Shown here piece after piece: positions 32,954 to 41,743 of a stretch of DNA of 64,000 bases (positions are counted from its first letter, which is position 1; each line of letters opens with the position of its first letter). The position numbers were made by a program, and so were the translations under genes. The notes under the pieces are model-generated. The model ran no database searches, was not told where the DNA came from, and was given only the letters and a program-made list of their open reading frames with translations. The DNA is from Avipropionibacterium sp050157065 (GTDB lineage: Bacteria; Actinomycetota; Actinomycetes; Propionibacteriales; Propionibacteriaceae). The stretch lies in NCBI GenBank assembly GCA_050157065.1, contig CP189573.1, one strand, 5' to 3'.

Positions 32954-33304
32954 ATGCCTGACTACATGCTGTCCGTGATGGCCGAGCGGGGGAAGCCGCC
33001 GTACGCCACGGAGGAGGAGACCAAGGCCGCGCACGCCGCGACCGGTGCGTTCAACGACGAACTGATCGCCAGCGGCGCCTTCGTGTTCGCCGGGGGACTG
33101 GCCGACATCGAGACCGCAACCGTCGTCGACGGCACCGGGCTCGAACCCATCACCACCGACGGGCCCTACTCCGAGGCCAAGGAGTACCTGGGCGGCTTCT
33201 GGGTGGTCCGGGCCGCCGACCTCGACGAGGCGATCGCGCTGGCCGCGGCCGGGTCCAAGGCCTGCCGCGGCACCGTCGAGATCCGGCCGTTCGACAGCGT
33301 ATGA
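32954..33304 (+). CDS. YCII/DGPF-domain protein, partner of ECF42 sigma factor
   Basis: 116-residue protein with the hallmark TTDGPYSEAKEYLGGFWVVRA (DGPF motif here DGPY) and a compact ferredoxin-like YciI fold. DGPF proteins are encoded next to ECF42 sigma factors and may act in signal transfer or as targets. The stop overlaps the sigma gene start by 4 bp (ATGA), so the two are translationally coupled. Confidence 0.88.
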   Translation: MPDYMLSVMAERGKPPYATEEETKAAHAATGAFNDELIASGAFVFAGGLADIETATVVDGTGLEPITTDGPYSEAKEYLGGFWVVRAADLDEAIALAAAGSKACRGTVEIRPFDSV

Positions 33305-34563
33305 CGCCGCCCGGGTCGGCCGACCGGCCACCCGACGATGCCGCGATCGGCGACATCTTCCGTGAGGAGTACGGCCGCGTGGTTGCGACCCTGGTGGGCC
33401 GCTTCGGCGACATCGACCTGGCCGAGGACGTGGCCCAGGAGGCGTTCGTCGAAGCGATCCGTCGGTGGCCGGAGCAGGGCCTGCCGCCCAACCCGGGCGG
33501 CTGGCTCACCCTGACCGCCCGCAACCGGGCGATCGACCGGCTGCGCCGCGATGCGGTCGGGGACCAACGGCAGCGGCAGGCCCACCACCTCCAGGAGCCG
33601 ACCATGGACGACCCGGCGGATACGGCCCTGGGCGACGCCTCGTCCCTGACCGACGACCGCCTGCAGTTGATCTTCACCTGCTGCCATCCGGCGCTCAACA
33701 TCGACGCCCGGGTGGCGCTGAGCCTCCGGTTGTTGGGCGGGCTGGCCGTACCCGAGATCGCAGCCGCCTTCCTCGTACCCGACACCACCATGGGGCAACG
33801 GATCACCCGAGCCAAGAAGAAGATCAGGTTGGCGAAGATCCCGTACCGGGTCCCGGCGGATCATGAACTGCCGCAGCGGCTGCCGGGCGTGCTTGCCACG
33901 GTCTACCTGATCTTCAACGAAGGGTACGTGCCGACCGCCGACCGTGAGGAACGCGCCGACCTTGCCGCCGAGGCGATCCGGCTGGGTCGACTGCTGGCCG
34001 AGCTGATGCCCGACGAGCCGGAGGTGCTCGGGCTGCTCGCGCTGATGCTGTTGATCGAGTCGCGCCGACCCGCCCGGATCGTCGACGGCGTCCTGGTCCG
34101 GCTCGACGAGCAGGACCGCAGCCGCTGGTCGCGTTCCCTGATCGACGAGGGGCAGCTACTCGTACGGCGTTGCCTCGCCCGGGGACGTCCCGGCCCGCAC
34201 CAGCTGCAGGCGGCGATCCAGGCGATCCATGCGCAGGCATCGTCGGCGGCCGACACCGACTGGCACCAGATCAAGATCAACTACGACATGCTGTACGCGA
34301 TCGCCCCGTCCCCGGTGATCGCCCTCAACCGGGCCGTCGCGGTGGCCGAGGTCGCCGGCCCCGAGGCCGGGCTGGCAGCCATCGACCCGCTTGCGGCCGA
34401 GCTCGACCGGTACGGTCCGTTCCACGTGGCGCGGGCTGATCTGCTGCGCCGGCTGGATCGGCCCGCCGAGGCCGTGGTCGCGTACGACCGGGCACTGGCC
34501 ACCATCACCAACCCGGCCCAGCTCCGGCACCTCCGGGGGCGACGGGCCGAGCTCGACCGCTGA
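33301..34563 (+). CDS. ECF42-type RNA polymerase sigma factor
   Basis: 420 residues, far longer than ordinary ECF factors. Sigma region 2 (EEYGRVVATLVGRFGDIDLAE, then LTARNRAIDRLRR) and region 4 (GLAVPEIAAAFLVPDTTMGQ) are followed by a C-terminal extension of more than 200 residues with the conserved YLIFNEGY and a TPR-like helix pair near the end. This build, with a DGPF partner and no anti-sigma gene, defines the ECF42 group; the C-terminal extension is thought to control activity. Its regulon is not evident here beyond the coupled DGPF gene. Confidence 0.9.
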   Translation: MTPPGSADRPPDDAAIGDIFREEYGRVVATLVGRFGDIDLAEDVAQEAFVEAIRRWPEQGLPPNPGGWLTLTARNRAIDRLRRDAVGDQRQRQAHHLQEPTMDDPADTALGDASSLTDDRLQLIFTCCHPALNIDARVALSLRLLGGLAVPEIAAAFLVPDTTMGQRITRAKKKIRLAKIPYRVPADHELPQRLPGVLATVYLIFNEGYVPTADREERADLAAEAIRLGRLLAELMPDEPEVLGLLALMLLIESRRPARIVDGVLVRLDEQDRSRWSRSLIDEGQLLVRRCLARGRPGPHQLQAAIQAIHAQASSAADTDWHQIKINYDMLYAIAPSPVIALNRAVAVAEVAGPEAGLAAIDPLAAELDRYGPFHVARADLLRRLDRPAEAVVAYDRALATITNPAQLRHLRGRRAELDR

Positions 34564-34603
34564 CACCGGGCGCTGCGCCGGTGCGCCGTGGGAGACTCTG
34601 ACC

Positions 34604-35065
34604 ATGGCCGAACTCAAGCAGCAGCTGCGCAACGACATGACCGCCGCGATGAAGGCGCGGGACAAGGTGCGGCTGCGTACCCTGCGGATGGTGCTGACCG
34701 CCATCAGCGAGGCCGAGGTGTCGGGCAACGCCACGGTCGAGCTGACCGATGAGCAGGTCCGAGACGTGCTGATCAACCAGGCGAAGCGTCGCCGCGAGGC
34801 GGAGCAGGAGTTCCGCACAGCCGGCCGCGACGAGCTGGCCGACGCCGAGCAGGAGGAGGCCGCCGTCCTGGCCGACTACCTGCCGCAGCCGCTCACCGAG
34901 GCTGAGCTCGCCGAGTTGGTTGCGGCTGCCATCGCCGAGACCGGCGCCAAGGAGCTCGGCCCGCGGGGGATGGGCCCGGTGATGGGCAAGCTGACCCCAC
35001 AGACGAAGGGGCGCGCCGACGGCAAGGCGGTCGCGGCCGAGGTCAAGCGCCAGCTCAGCGCCTGA
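34604..35065 (+). CDS. GatB/YqeY domain protein
   Basis: 153-residue YqeY-family protein with the tRNA-binding-like helical tail of GatB. Visible are MTAAMKARDKVRLRTLRMVL, RRREAEQEFRTAGR, VLADYLPQPL and the C-terminal GPVMGKLTPQTKGRADGK. The role is unknown; the family is related to the tRNA amidotransferase tail domain. GGGAGA precedes the ATG. It ends at a strong palindrome facing the PBP gene. Confidence 0.9.
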   Translation: MAELKQQLRNDMTAAMKARDKVRLRTLRMVLTAISEAEVSGNATVELTDEQVRDVLINQAKRRREAEQEFRTAGRDELADAEQEEAAVLADYLPQPLTEAELAELVAAAIAETGAKELGPRGMGPVMGKLTPQTKGRADGKAVAAEVKRQLSA

Positions 35066-35114
35066 CACCCGCGCACCGCCCAACGCCGCACCACCACAAA
35101 GCCCCCACACAGCC

Positions 35115-35157
35115 AGAACGCGCCGGCCGGGACTCGTCGTCCCGGCCGGCGCGTTCT
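35115..35157. terminator. Bidirectional terminator, 18-bp perfect stem
   Basis: AGAACGCGCCGGCCGGGA (35115-35132) and its exact complement (35140-35157) with a 7-nt loop, between the convergent yqeY and PBP genes. The flanking TTGG/CC gives a weak T-tract only. Confidence 0.8.
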
Positions 35158-35180
35158 TGGTTACCCGCCAACCGGCTTCG

Positions 35181-37664
35181 TCAGCCACCCCCGGAGGGCT
35201 TGGCGCCCGGCTTCTTGGGCTCCTCGGTCTTCTTCGGGGGTGCCGGTGGCTCGGTCTTCTTCGGAGGCTCTGGCTCCTCGGTCTTCGGCGGCGTCGGCTT
35301 CGGCTTGGGCTTCGGCTTGGGGGGCGGTGGAGGCGGCGGCGGTCCGGCGGAGAACACCAGCTGGATCGTCGAGCCCTCTTCGCGTTTGGTGCCTGGCACC
35401 GGGTTGAGCCCGAGGAACGTACCCTTGCCGCTGCGGTGCACCCGGCTGACGCTCACGGTGACGAATCCGGCCTGGGCCAGCTTGGTCCGGATCTCCGACA
35501 CGCTGAGACCTCGGATCGACGGCACCTCGACCATCCGCGGCGGCGTGATGACCTTGGGCGGCTCGACGAACTTGGTCTTCGGGCGACCCCTGAGGGCTGC
35601 CGTCATCGCGGGCTTGTAGATGCCCATGCCGGCGTCACCACCACCGGTGGCCTCCAAGTACGACCCGTTCTCCAGTCGCAGGCCCTTGATGCCGCGTCGC
35701 TTGCCCGGCCCGAAGATGCCCGAGGTCTTGTCGGCGGCGATCATCGCGATCCCGGCGACCTCCGGGGTGTAGCCGGCGAACCAGACCGCAGCCCCTTCCT
35801 CGGTCGTACCGGTCTTGCCTGCCTGGTCGGGGAAGCCACTGATCGCGGCGCGGCTGCCGGTGGCGTCCATCACGCCTTCCAGCATCTTGGTGACGCCGTC
35901 GGCGACCTCGGGTCGCATCACCTGCTTGCAGTTGCCGTCCGGGACGTCGAAGGCCTTGCCCTCCTTGGTGGTCACCGACTCCACGATGTGCGGCTCGCAG
36001 TGCTTGCCGCGCGCCGCGAACGTGGCGTACGCCTCAGCCAGCGAGAGCGGGGCGATCTCGACCGGGCCGAGGGTGAACGACGGCAACTTCGACATGTCCT
36101 CGAAGGTGGCACCCGGGGTGCTCAGGTCGATCCCGGCCGCCTCGGCCATCCGGACCGTGTTGCACAGCCCGGCGCGGTGCTCCAACTGCACGAAGTAGGT
36201 GTTCACCGAGTACGCCGTCGCCTGCGCCATGCTCATGCCGCTGGCGTTGCTCCGCGTCGAGTTGGAGACCTTCCACTCCTCGGTCAACGTGAAGTTGCCG
36301 GTGCACGACTGCCAGCTATACCCGGAGAAGTCCATCGACTTGGGCGACTTGAACTTTCGGTCCATCTGCACCCCGTTGTCGAGGGCCGCGGCCAGCGTGA
36401 ACGCCTTGAACGTCGAGCCGGCCTGATAACCCTCCGCGCCGCCGAACTGCGGCGTGACGGAGTAGTTGTAGTAGGTCTCGCCGGCCTTGGAGTCGTTGCC
36501 CATCGTGTGACGGTTCTGCGCCATCGCCAGGATCAGCCCGGTGCCGGGCTCGATGATGTTGGCGACCGAGATCAGCGGATCGGTCGGGCCGACCAGGTCG
36601 CTGATCGCCGCCTGCGCCGCATCCTGGGTCTTCCGGTCGATCTTGGTCTTGATCACCAGGCCACCGCGGTAGAGCAGTGCACGCCGCTCGTCGGGGGTCT
36701 CGCCCAGGCTGGGCGTCTGCAGCAGGGTGTGGCGTACGTAGTCACACAGGAACGGGTACTGGCTCGACTCGCAACCGTTCTTCAGCCGCTGCACCTTCTT
36801 GGCGTCGAAGTCGGTCTTCTTGGCCTCTTCCGCCTCGGCGCTCGAGATCAGTCGGAGCTCGGCCATCCGGTTGATCACGACGTCACGGCGCTCCATCGCG
36901 AGCCGCTTGGCGCTGATCGGGTTGACCGCATCCGGGTTCTGGACGAGCCCGGCGAGCATCGCCGCCTGCGGCAGGGTCAGCTTCTCGGCGGTGGTGTTGA
37001 AGTAGAAGTGGGCGGCGGCCTCGACGCCGTACGCCCCGTTGCCGTAGTACGCGATGTTGAGGTAGCGCTCGAGGATCTCGTCCTTGCCCCGGTACGGCGG
37101 CTGGCTGAACTTCTTCTCCAGCGCGATCGCGTAGCGCAGCTCCTGGATCTTCCGCGCGTACGTGGTCTCCTGGGCCTCCAACACGCCCTTGGGGTCGTTG
37201 TTCAGCGCGGCCCGCTCGATCTGCACCATCTTCACGTACTGCTGGGTGAGTGAGGAACCGCCCTGGGTCGAGCCGCCGGTGGTGTTGCGGACCAGCGCAC
37301 GCAGGGTCGCCTTCGGGTCCATCGCGCCGTGCTCGTAGAACCGGTGGTCCTCGATCGCGATCTGCGCCTGCTGCATCACCGGCGCGACCTTGTCGAGCGG
37401 GACGTACACCCGGTTCTCGTCGTAGAAGTTGGTCAGCACGCTGCCGTCCCCGAGCAGGACGGTCGAACGCTCGGCCTGGGGTGGGGTCTCGAACTCGACC
37501 GGCAGCTTCTGCAGTTCGTCGACCGCAGCCTTGCTGGTGACGCCGGCGAGCCCGGCGAACGGGACGGCCAGGCCGGCGATGAGGAGTCCGGAGAGCACGC
37601 TCACCACGACGAACATGACAGCCGAGTAGAGCACGCCACCGACGCGCTTGGGAGTCACTGGCAT
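35181..37664 (-). CDS. ponA2: Bifunctional class A penicillin-binding protein, PonA2-like
   Basis: 827-residue peptidoglycan synthase: short cytoplasmic N-terminus, one membrane helix (VMFVVVSVLSGLLIAGLAV), a glycosyltransferase domain with the catalytic Glu105 in IEDHRFYEHGAMD, and a transpeptidase domain with Ser417 in GSTFKAF and KTGTTEEG. A PASTA domain (RMVEVPSIRGLSVSEIRTKL) and a Pro/Lys/Glu-rich tail of about 60 residues follow. PASTA at the C-terminus and the adjoining whiB gene support PonA2. The start at 37664 is chosen because the upstream reading is not coding in style. Confidence 0.93.
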   Translation of the reverse strand: MPVTPKRVGGVLYSAVMFVVVSVLSGLLIAGLAVPFAGLAGVTSKAAVDELQKLPVEFETPPQAERSTVLLGDGSVLTNFYDENRVYVPLDKVAPVMQQAQIAIEDHRFYEHGAMDPKATLRALVRNTTGGSTQGGSSLTQQYVKMVQIERAALNNDPKGVLEAQETTYARKIQELRYAIALEKKFSQPPYRGKDEILERYLNIAYYGNGAYGVEAAAHFYFNTTAEKLTLPQAAMLAGLVQNPDAVNPISAKRLAMERRDVVINRMAELRLISSAEAEEAKKTDFDAKKVQRLKNGCESSQYPFLCDYVRHTLLQTPSLGETPDERRALLYRGGLVIKTKIDRKTQDAAQAAISDLVGPTDPLISVANIIEPGTGLILAMAQNRHTMGNDSKAGETYYNYSVTPQFGGAEGYQAGSTFKAFTLAAALDNGVQMDRKFKSPKSMDFSGYSWQSCTGNFTLTEEWKVSNSTRSNASGMSMAQATAYSVNTYFVQLEHRAGLCNTVRMAEAAGIDLSTPGATFEDMSKLPSFTLGPVEIAPLSLAEAYATFAARGKHCEPHIVESVTTKEGKAFDVPDGNCKQVMRPEVADGVTKMLEGVMDATGSRAAISGFPDQAGKTGTTEEGAAVWFAGYTPEVAGIAMIAADKTSGIFGPGKRRGIKGLRLENGSYLEATGGGDAGMGIYKPAMTAALRGRPKTKFVEPPKVITPPRMVEVPSIRGLSVSEIRTKLAQAGFVTVSVSRVHRSGKGTFLGLNPVPGTKREEGSTIQLVFSAGPPPPPPPPKPKPKPKPTPPKTEEPEPPKKTEPPAPPKKTEEPKKPGAKPSGGG

Positions 37665-37892
37665 GGGCCCCAATGTACGGGCTGGGCGCAAGTGGGTCGA
37701 ACTCCCGCGGTGGGGCAGGGGGCTGCTGTGATCATAATGAGGCCTGAGTGCTCGCAACGCAGCGGAGTTTCACTCTCCGGGACAAAGCCCTACCATGGGT
37801 CCGAGCCCGCAGCCGTACTCAGCGGTAACATCCGTCTCATACGGCGTGGGTCGACCGTGAACTCTCGGCCCTGATCGGGCGGACGGAGGCAG

Positions 37893-38189
37893 ATGGTGAC
37901 ATCGCAGGCTGTGGCGGCGTCGGGTGTGGAGCACTGGACGCTGCTCGCGAAGTGCCGGGGCAGTGAGGACGCGTTGTTCTGCGAAGGTGCGGAACAGAAG
38001 CGCGCCCGTCAGTTCTGCGACGGCTGCCCGGTCCGGGCGGACTGCTTGGCCGAGGCCCTCGACAACCGCATCGAGTGGGGCATCTGGGGTGGCATGACCG
38101 AACGGGAACGCCGGTCCCTGCTGCGCAGGCACAGCCGCGTCACCTCCTGGAAGTCCGTGCTGCTGGAGCAGGACTCGCAACCCCGCTGA
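37893..38189 (+). CDS. whiB4: WhiB-family iron-sulfur regulator, WhiB4-like
   Basis: 98 residues with the cluster-binding cysteines Cys21, Cys42, Cys45 and Cys51 (C-x20-CxxC-x5-C), the GIWGG turn at residues 63-67 and a basic C-terminal DNA-binding tail. An extra Cys30 lies between the first two ligands. Its divergent place next to ponA2 and beside two ArsA-like ATPases matches WhiB4 (Rv3681c), a redox-responsive repressor in mycobacteria. The 228-bp gap to ponA2 probably contains both promoters. GGAGG precedes the ATG. Confidence 0.88.
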   Translation: MVTSQAVAASGVEHWTLLAKCRGSEDALFCEGAEQKRARQFCDGCPVRADCLAEALDNRIEWGIWGGMTERERRSLLRRHSRVTSWKSVLLEQDSQPR

Positions 38190-38231
38190 TCACAAGCTGG
38201 ATGACGTCTCGACGGGCGTTGAGCGGGCGGG

Positions 38232-39392
38232 TCAGAGCGAGTCGCCGAGCAGGTCGCCCACGGTCGCCAGCGACTCGATGTCGTACACGTCGTGGACCAG
38301 GGCAGGCACCAACCGGAGCGGGATGTCGCCGTGGGCGGCGGCGAACCGCTCGATCCGGCCCAACTCCTGGTCCCGGACCCGGCTGACCCGCGCATGTCGG
38401 GTCAACGCGACCGCCTCGGGTGAGTCGGCGGGCAGGTCCTCGGCCAGGCTGAGCGCCCGCTCGGCCGAGATGGACACCTTGGTCGTGTGGACCCGGTTGA
38501 CGATCACCCCGGCCAACGGCATCTTCTCCTCCGACAGCCGGCTGGTGAAGTAGGCGGCCTCCCGTACGGTGTCCCGCTCGGCGGTGGTGACCACGCAGAA
38601 CCGGGTGTGGTCCGAGGACAACTGCCGCAGCGTCAGCTCCGCCCGCTGCCGGAACCCGCCGAACAACGTCTCGAACGCGTTCGCGAAGGTCTGCACGTCG
38701 GTCAACACCTGTGCCCCCAACACCTTGCTCATGGTCGACAGCACGATGTTGAACCCGGAGCTCATCATCCGCAGCGGCCCCTTCGCCGGCGCCAGCAGCA
38801 ACCGCAGGAACCGGCCGTCCAACAACTCCGACAGGTGCTCGGGTGCGTCCAGGAAGTCGAGGGCCGACCTGGCCGGCGGGGTGTCGACGATGATCAGGTC
38901 CCAGCGGCCGGTCCGTTCGGCCTCGGCGTGCAGCTGGCCCAACTTCTCCATCGCCATGTACTCCTGCGTCCCGGCGAACTGCGTCGACAACGCTTGGTAG
39001 AACGGGTTCGCGAAGATCTGGGCCGCCTTCTCCGGGGTCGCCTGCGACAGCACGACCTCGTCGAAGGTCCGCTTCATGTCGAGCATCATCGCGTCCAGGG
39101 TTCCGGTCGCGCCGTCGGCGAGCAGGTCGCCCAGGTCGACGGTGCGCGGCGTGTTGTCGAGCTGGCCCACCCCCAACGACTGGGCCAGTCGCCGCGCCGG
39201 ATCGATGGTCAGCACGGCGACCTTCCGGCCGGCGACCGCGGCCCGGACGGCCATCGCCGCAGCCATGGTGGTCTTGCCGACACCGCCGGCGCCGGTGCAG
39301 ATCAGGATCCGCACCCCTCGGTCGGTGATCAGCGCGTCGACGTCGAGCGTCGGACTCTTCGCGCCCGGCACGGCAAGCCTCCCGACGGTCAT
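38232..39392 (-). CDS. ArsA/GET3-like ATPase, Rv3680-like
   Basis: 386-residue P-loop ATPase of the ArsA family. The deviant Walker motif is ILICTGAGGVGKTTMAAAMA, and DLIIVDTPPARSALDFLDAP is the switch region. No arsenite-binding cysteine set of true ArsA is seen. With the next ATPase it corresponds to the Rv3679/Rv3680 pair. The ATG at 39392 overlaps the preceding ATPase stop by 4 bp, so the two are a coupled heteromer candidate. The true cargo is unknown here. Confidence 0.88.
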   Translation of the reverse strand: MTVGRLAVPGAKSPTLDVDALITDRGVRILICTGAGGVGKTTMAAAMAVRAAVAGRKVAVLTIDPARRLAQSLGVGQLDNTPRTVDLGDLLADGATGTLDAMMLDMKRTFDEVVLSQATPEKAAQIFANPFYQALSTQFAGTQEYMAMEKLGQLHAEAERTGRWDLIIVDTPPARSALDFLDAPEHLSELLDGRFLRLLLAPAKGPLRMMSSGFNIVLSTMSKVLGAQVLTDVQTFANAFETLFGGFRQRAELTLRQLSSDHTRFCVVTTAERDTVREAAYFTSRLSEEKMPLAGVIVNRVHTTKVSISAERALSLAEDLPADSPEAVALTRHARVSRVRDQELGRIERFAAAHGDIPLRLVPALVHDVYDIESLATVGDLLGDSL

Positions 39393-40354
39393 GTCGCCAC
39401 CTCCTCGGGCAGCTGCTCGGCCAGCCGCTGTGCCAGCGACCAGACCGTGGTCTCGTCGATGTCGTACGGCTCACGTGGCAGTCGGACGGTCGGGACGTGC
39501 AGGTTCTTCAGCCGGTCCAGAGCGTCCTCCTCGTCGAGGATCCGGCTCGCCTGGTCACCGAACTCCTGTTGCAGGGCAGCAAGATCGGCCCGGTCCAGGG
39601 CCGGGATGTCGAGGGTCAACCTGCCCTCCCGGGCCGCCACGAGTTGATCATGGGGCAAGGGTGTGGTGGTGGTCTGGTTGGCGATCACGGTGCCGACGGT
39701 GATGCCGGTCGGGTTCAACTCCGAGACGGTCTCGACGGTCTCGGTCACCGGCATCTCCTCGGGCAGCGTGACCAGGTGCACCACCGTCCGATCGGAACGC
39801 AACATGTTCATGATCGAATCGGCCTGCTTGCGGATCGGGCCCACCTTGGCCAACCCCGAGACCGCGTCGTGCACGTTGAGGAAGCGCGTCACCCGGCCGG
39901 TGGGCGGGGCGTCCAGCACCACGGCGTCGTACGCATTCGGGCGCCGCTTCTCGCCGCGTCGCACGGCCTCGTACACCTTGCCCGTCAACAACACGTCACT
40001 CAGCCCGGGAGCGATCGAGGTCGCGAAGTCGATCGCGCCGAACTTGTCGAGCACGCGGGCGGCCAGGCCCATCCGGTAGAAGGTGGCGAGGTACTCCAGC
40101 AGGGCGTCCTCGGCGTCGATCGACAACCCGTGCACCTGACCACCGGCGGGCGTGCGCAGCAGTCGCGGCTCCTCGGCACCCCGCAACGCCCGGCGACCGA
40201 ACAGGCCACTGATGCCTTGTCGCCCCTCCACCTCGCACAACAGGACGCGCCGGCCACGGGTCGCCAGCGCACAGGCGAGGGCGGCGGCGACGGTCGTCTT
40301 CCCGGTGCCCCCCTTGCCGCTGACCACGTGCAGGGTGTGCCGTGGGCCCCTCAC
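39389..40354 (-). CDS. ArsA/GET3-like ATPase, Rv3679-like
   Basis: 321-residue second ArsA-family ATPase: VVSGKGGTGKTTVAAALA at the N-terminus and DAVVLDAPPTGRVTRFL as switch. The GTG at 40354 overlaps the F420-type reductase stop by 4 bp, making a three-gene minus-strand operon (reductase, ATPase, ATPase). The signature lysine of the GKGG motif implies dimerisation through nucleotide, as in GET3. Confidence 0.88.
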   Translation of the reverse strand: MRGPRHTLHVVSGKGGTGKTTVAAALACALATRGRRVLLCEVEGRQGISGLFGRRALRGAEEPRLLRTPAGGQVHGLSIDAEDALLEYLATFYRMGLAARVLDKFGAIDFATSIAPGLSDVLLTGKVYEAVRRGEKRRPNAYDAVVLDAPPTGRVTRFLNVHDAVSGLAKVGPIRKQADSIMNMLRSDRTVVHLVTLPEEMPVTETVETVSELNPTGITVGTVIANQTTTTPLPHDQLVAAREGRLTLDIPALDRADLAALQQEFGDQASRILDEEDALDRLKNLHVPTVRLPREPYDIDETTVWSLAQRLAEQLPEEVAT

Positions 40355-41019
40355 CGAGGCTGCTCCAGCCCGGTGACACGGATCCCGCTGTGTGCCCGGT
40401 AGCGTCGATTGATGGCGATCAGGTTGGCGGTCAGCGCCTCGACCTGGCCGGCATTGCGGAGCCGCCCCGCGTAGTGGCCGCGCACCCCCGGCAGGTGTTC
40501 GGCCAGTGCCTGACCGATCGCCACGTCGTCACGGTCCTCGCCGAGCACCAGCACGTCACAGTCCAGCGAGGTCACCGACTCGTCGGCGACCAGCGGCGCC
40601 GAGAGGTGGTGGAAGGCGGCGATCACGCGGGAGCGCGGCAACAGCTCGGCGGCCTCCTCGGCGGCGGACCCGGCGGGTACGGCCAGCGCGTACGGGCCGC
40701 GCTTGTCGAAGCCGAGCGGGTTCACGCAGTCGATCACGAGCCGGTCGGCCAAGGTGTCGGCGAGTCCGGCGAGCAGGGCCGCATGGCCTTCGTACGGCAC
40801 CGCGACCAGGACGATCGGGCACCGGGCGGCCGTCGGATTGTCGACACCCACGAGCCCGGGGGTCGCCAGTTCGGCGGCGATCGTGGCGGCCCGCTCGGCG
40901 TCGCGCGAACCCAGTGCCACCGACAGGCCGGCACGGGCGAACCGCACCCCCAACGCCCGCCCGAGCGGGCCGGTGCCACCCAGGATGCCGACGGGGCCGA
41001 GGGCCTCGGGCTGCGTCAT
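40351..41019 (-). CDS. NADPH-dependent F420 reductase family protein
   Basis: 222 residues. The N-terminus VGILGGTGPLGRALGVRFARAG binds NADP, and SRDAERA, IDCVNPLGFDKRG and ESVTSLDCDVLVLGED are typical of the Fno/NpdG group. These enzymes move hydride between NADP and coenzyme F420, a cofactor common in actinobacteria; some family members act on other partners. It is first in the operon with the ArsA-like ATPases. The ATG at 41019 is the first that begins the conserved domain. Confidence 0.82.
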   Translation of the reverse strand: MTQPEALGPVGILGGTGPLGRALGVRFARAGLSVALGSRDAERAATIAAELATPGLVGVDNPTAARCPIVLVAVPYEGHAALLAGLADTLADRLVIDCVNPLGFDKRGPYALAVPAGSAAEEAAELLPRSRVIAAFHHLSAPLVADESVTSLDCDVLVLGEDRDDVAIGQALAEHLPGVRGHYAGRLRNAGQVEALTANLIAINRRYRAHSGIRVTGLEQPR

Positions 41020-41190
41020 GTGCTGGTCTCCTCTGCCACGCCGTGACGGTGCTGCCGCCACGGTGCTGCGACGGTCCGGGAACACCGTTCGGGCACACTT
41101 TGCGGTTCCCCCATCGTAGCCCTGTCCATGATCACCGAACTTCCTCTATCGTGACTGGAGAAGAGCGGCCCTTCGACCAGGGAGGTCGTG

Positions 41191-41715
41191 ATGGAATCGC
41201 CGTACACCGTTGTCGTGGGCGTCAGCCCCACTTCGAAGTCGCCGACCGCGTTGCAGTGGGCGGTCGCGCAGGCCCGGCTGAACGAGGGCCGCGTGATCGC
41301 GGTCCGCGCCTGGCCCGGTCATCCACCGATGGCCGACCCGGGGGCACTCTCCGGTGGCCGGGTGCCGACCGCCGCCACGGTGGAGGCCGAGTTGCGGCGG
41401 CAGTTCGTCTCCGACGTCGCCGACGTGCTCGGCGCGGACCACGACGTGGAGCTCCAGCTGGTCCGGGGCGGCCGACGCAAGGCGTTGAACGCGGCCGCCC
41501 GGGACGCCGACCTGTTGGTGGTGGATGCCCCGCAGGCGTTGACCACCGGGCCGATGTTTGCGCACCGGGTGATCTATTCGGCCGCCTGTCCGGTCGTGGT
41601 GATGCCGCCGCAGATCGCCGGCGCACCGCCGACCTGGCGGCAGCATCTGACGTCGGTGTTCGGCCGCGAGGCGTTCCACCGCAGTCGGCCGACCGCCGCC
41701 CGGCCACCGGACTGA
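41191..41715 (+). CDS. Universal stress protein-like protein
   Basis: 174 residues with the UspA fold pattern: N-terminal TVVVGVSPTSKSPTALQWAVAQA, central VELQLVRGGRRKAL and DLLVVDAP, and AACPVVVMPP at the end. The glycine-rich ATP site (G-x2-G-x9-G-S/T) is degenerate, so it may not bind ATP. GGAGG lies before the ATG at 41191. It stands alone or with rocD 28 bp downstream. Confidence 0.75.
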   Translation: MESPYTVVVGVSPTSKSPTALQWAVAQARLNEGRVIAVRAWPGHPPMADPGALSGGRVPTAATVEAELRRQFVSDVADVLGADHDVELQLVRGGRRKALNAAARDADLLVVDAPQALTTGPMFAHRVIYSAACPVVVMPPQIAGAPPTWRQHLTSVFGREAFHRSRPTAARPPD

Positions 41716-41743
41716 GCTGCGGCCAGGCCGTACGGGGGACGTC

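Noticed and set aside
35200..35350. Proline/lysine repeat region as a DNA repeat array or CRISPR
   Set aside because: It is the coding sequence of the low-complexity C-terminal tail of the PBP; units are irregular and there are no spacers. No CRISPR array was seen anywhere in the window.
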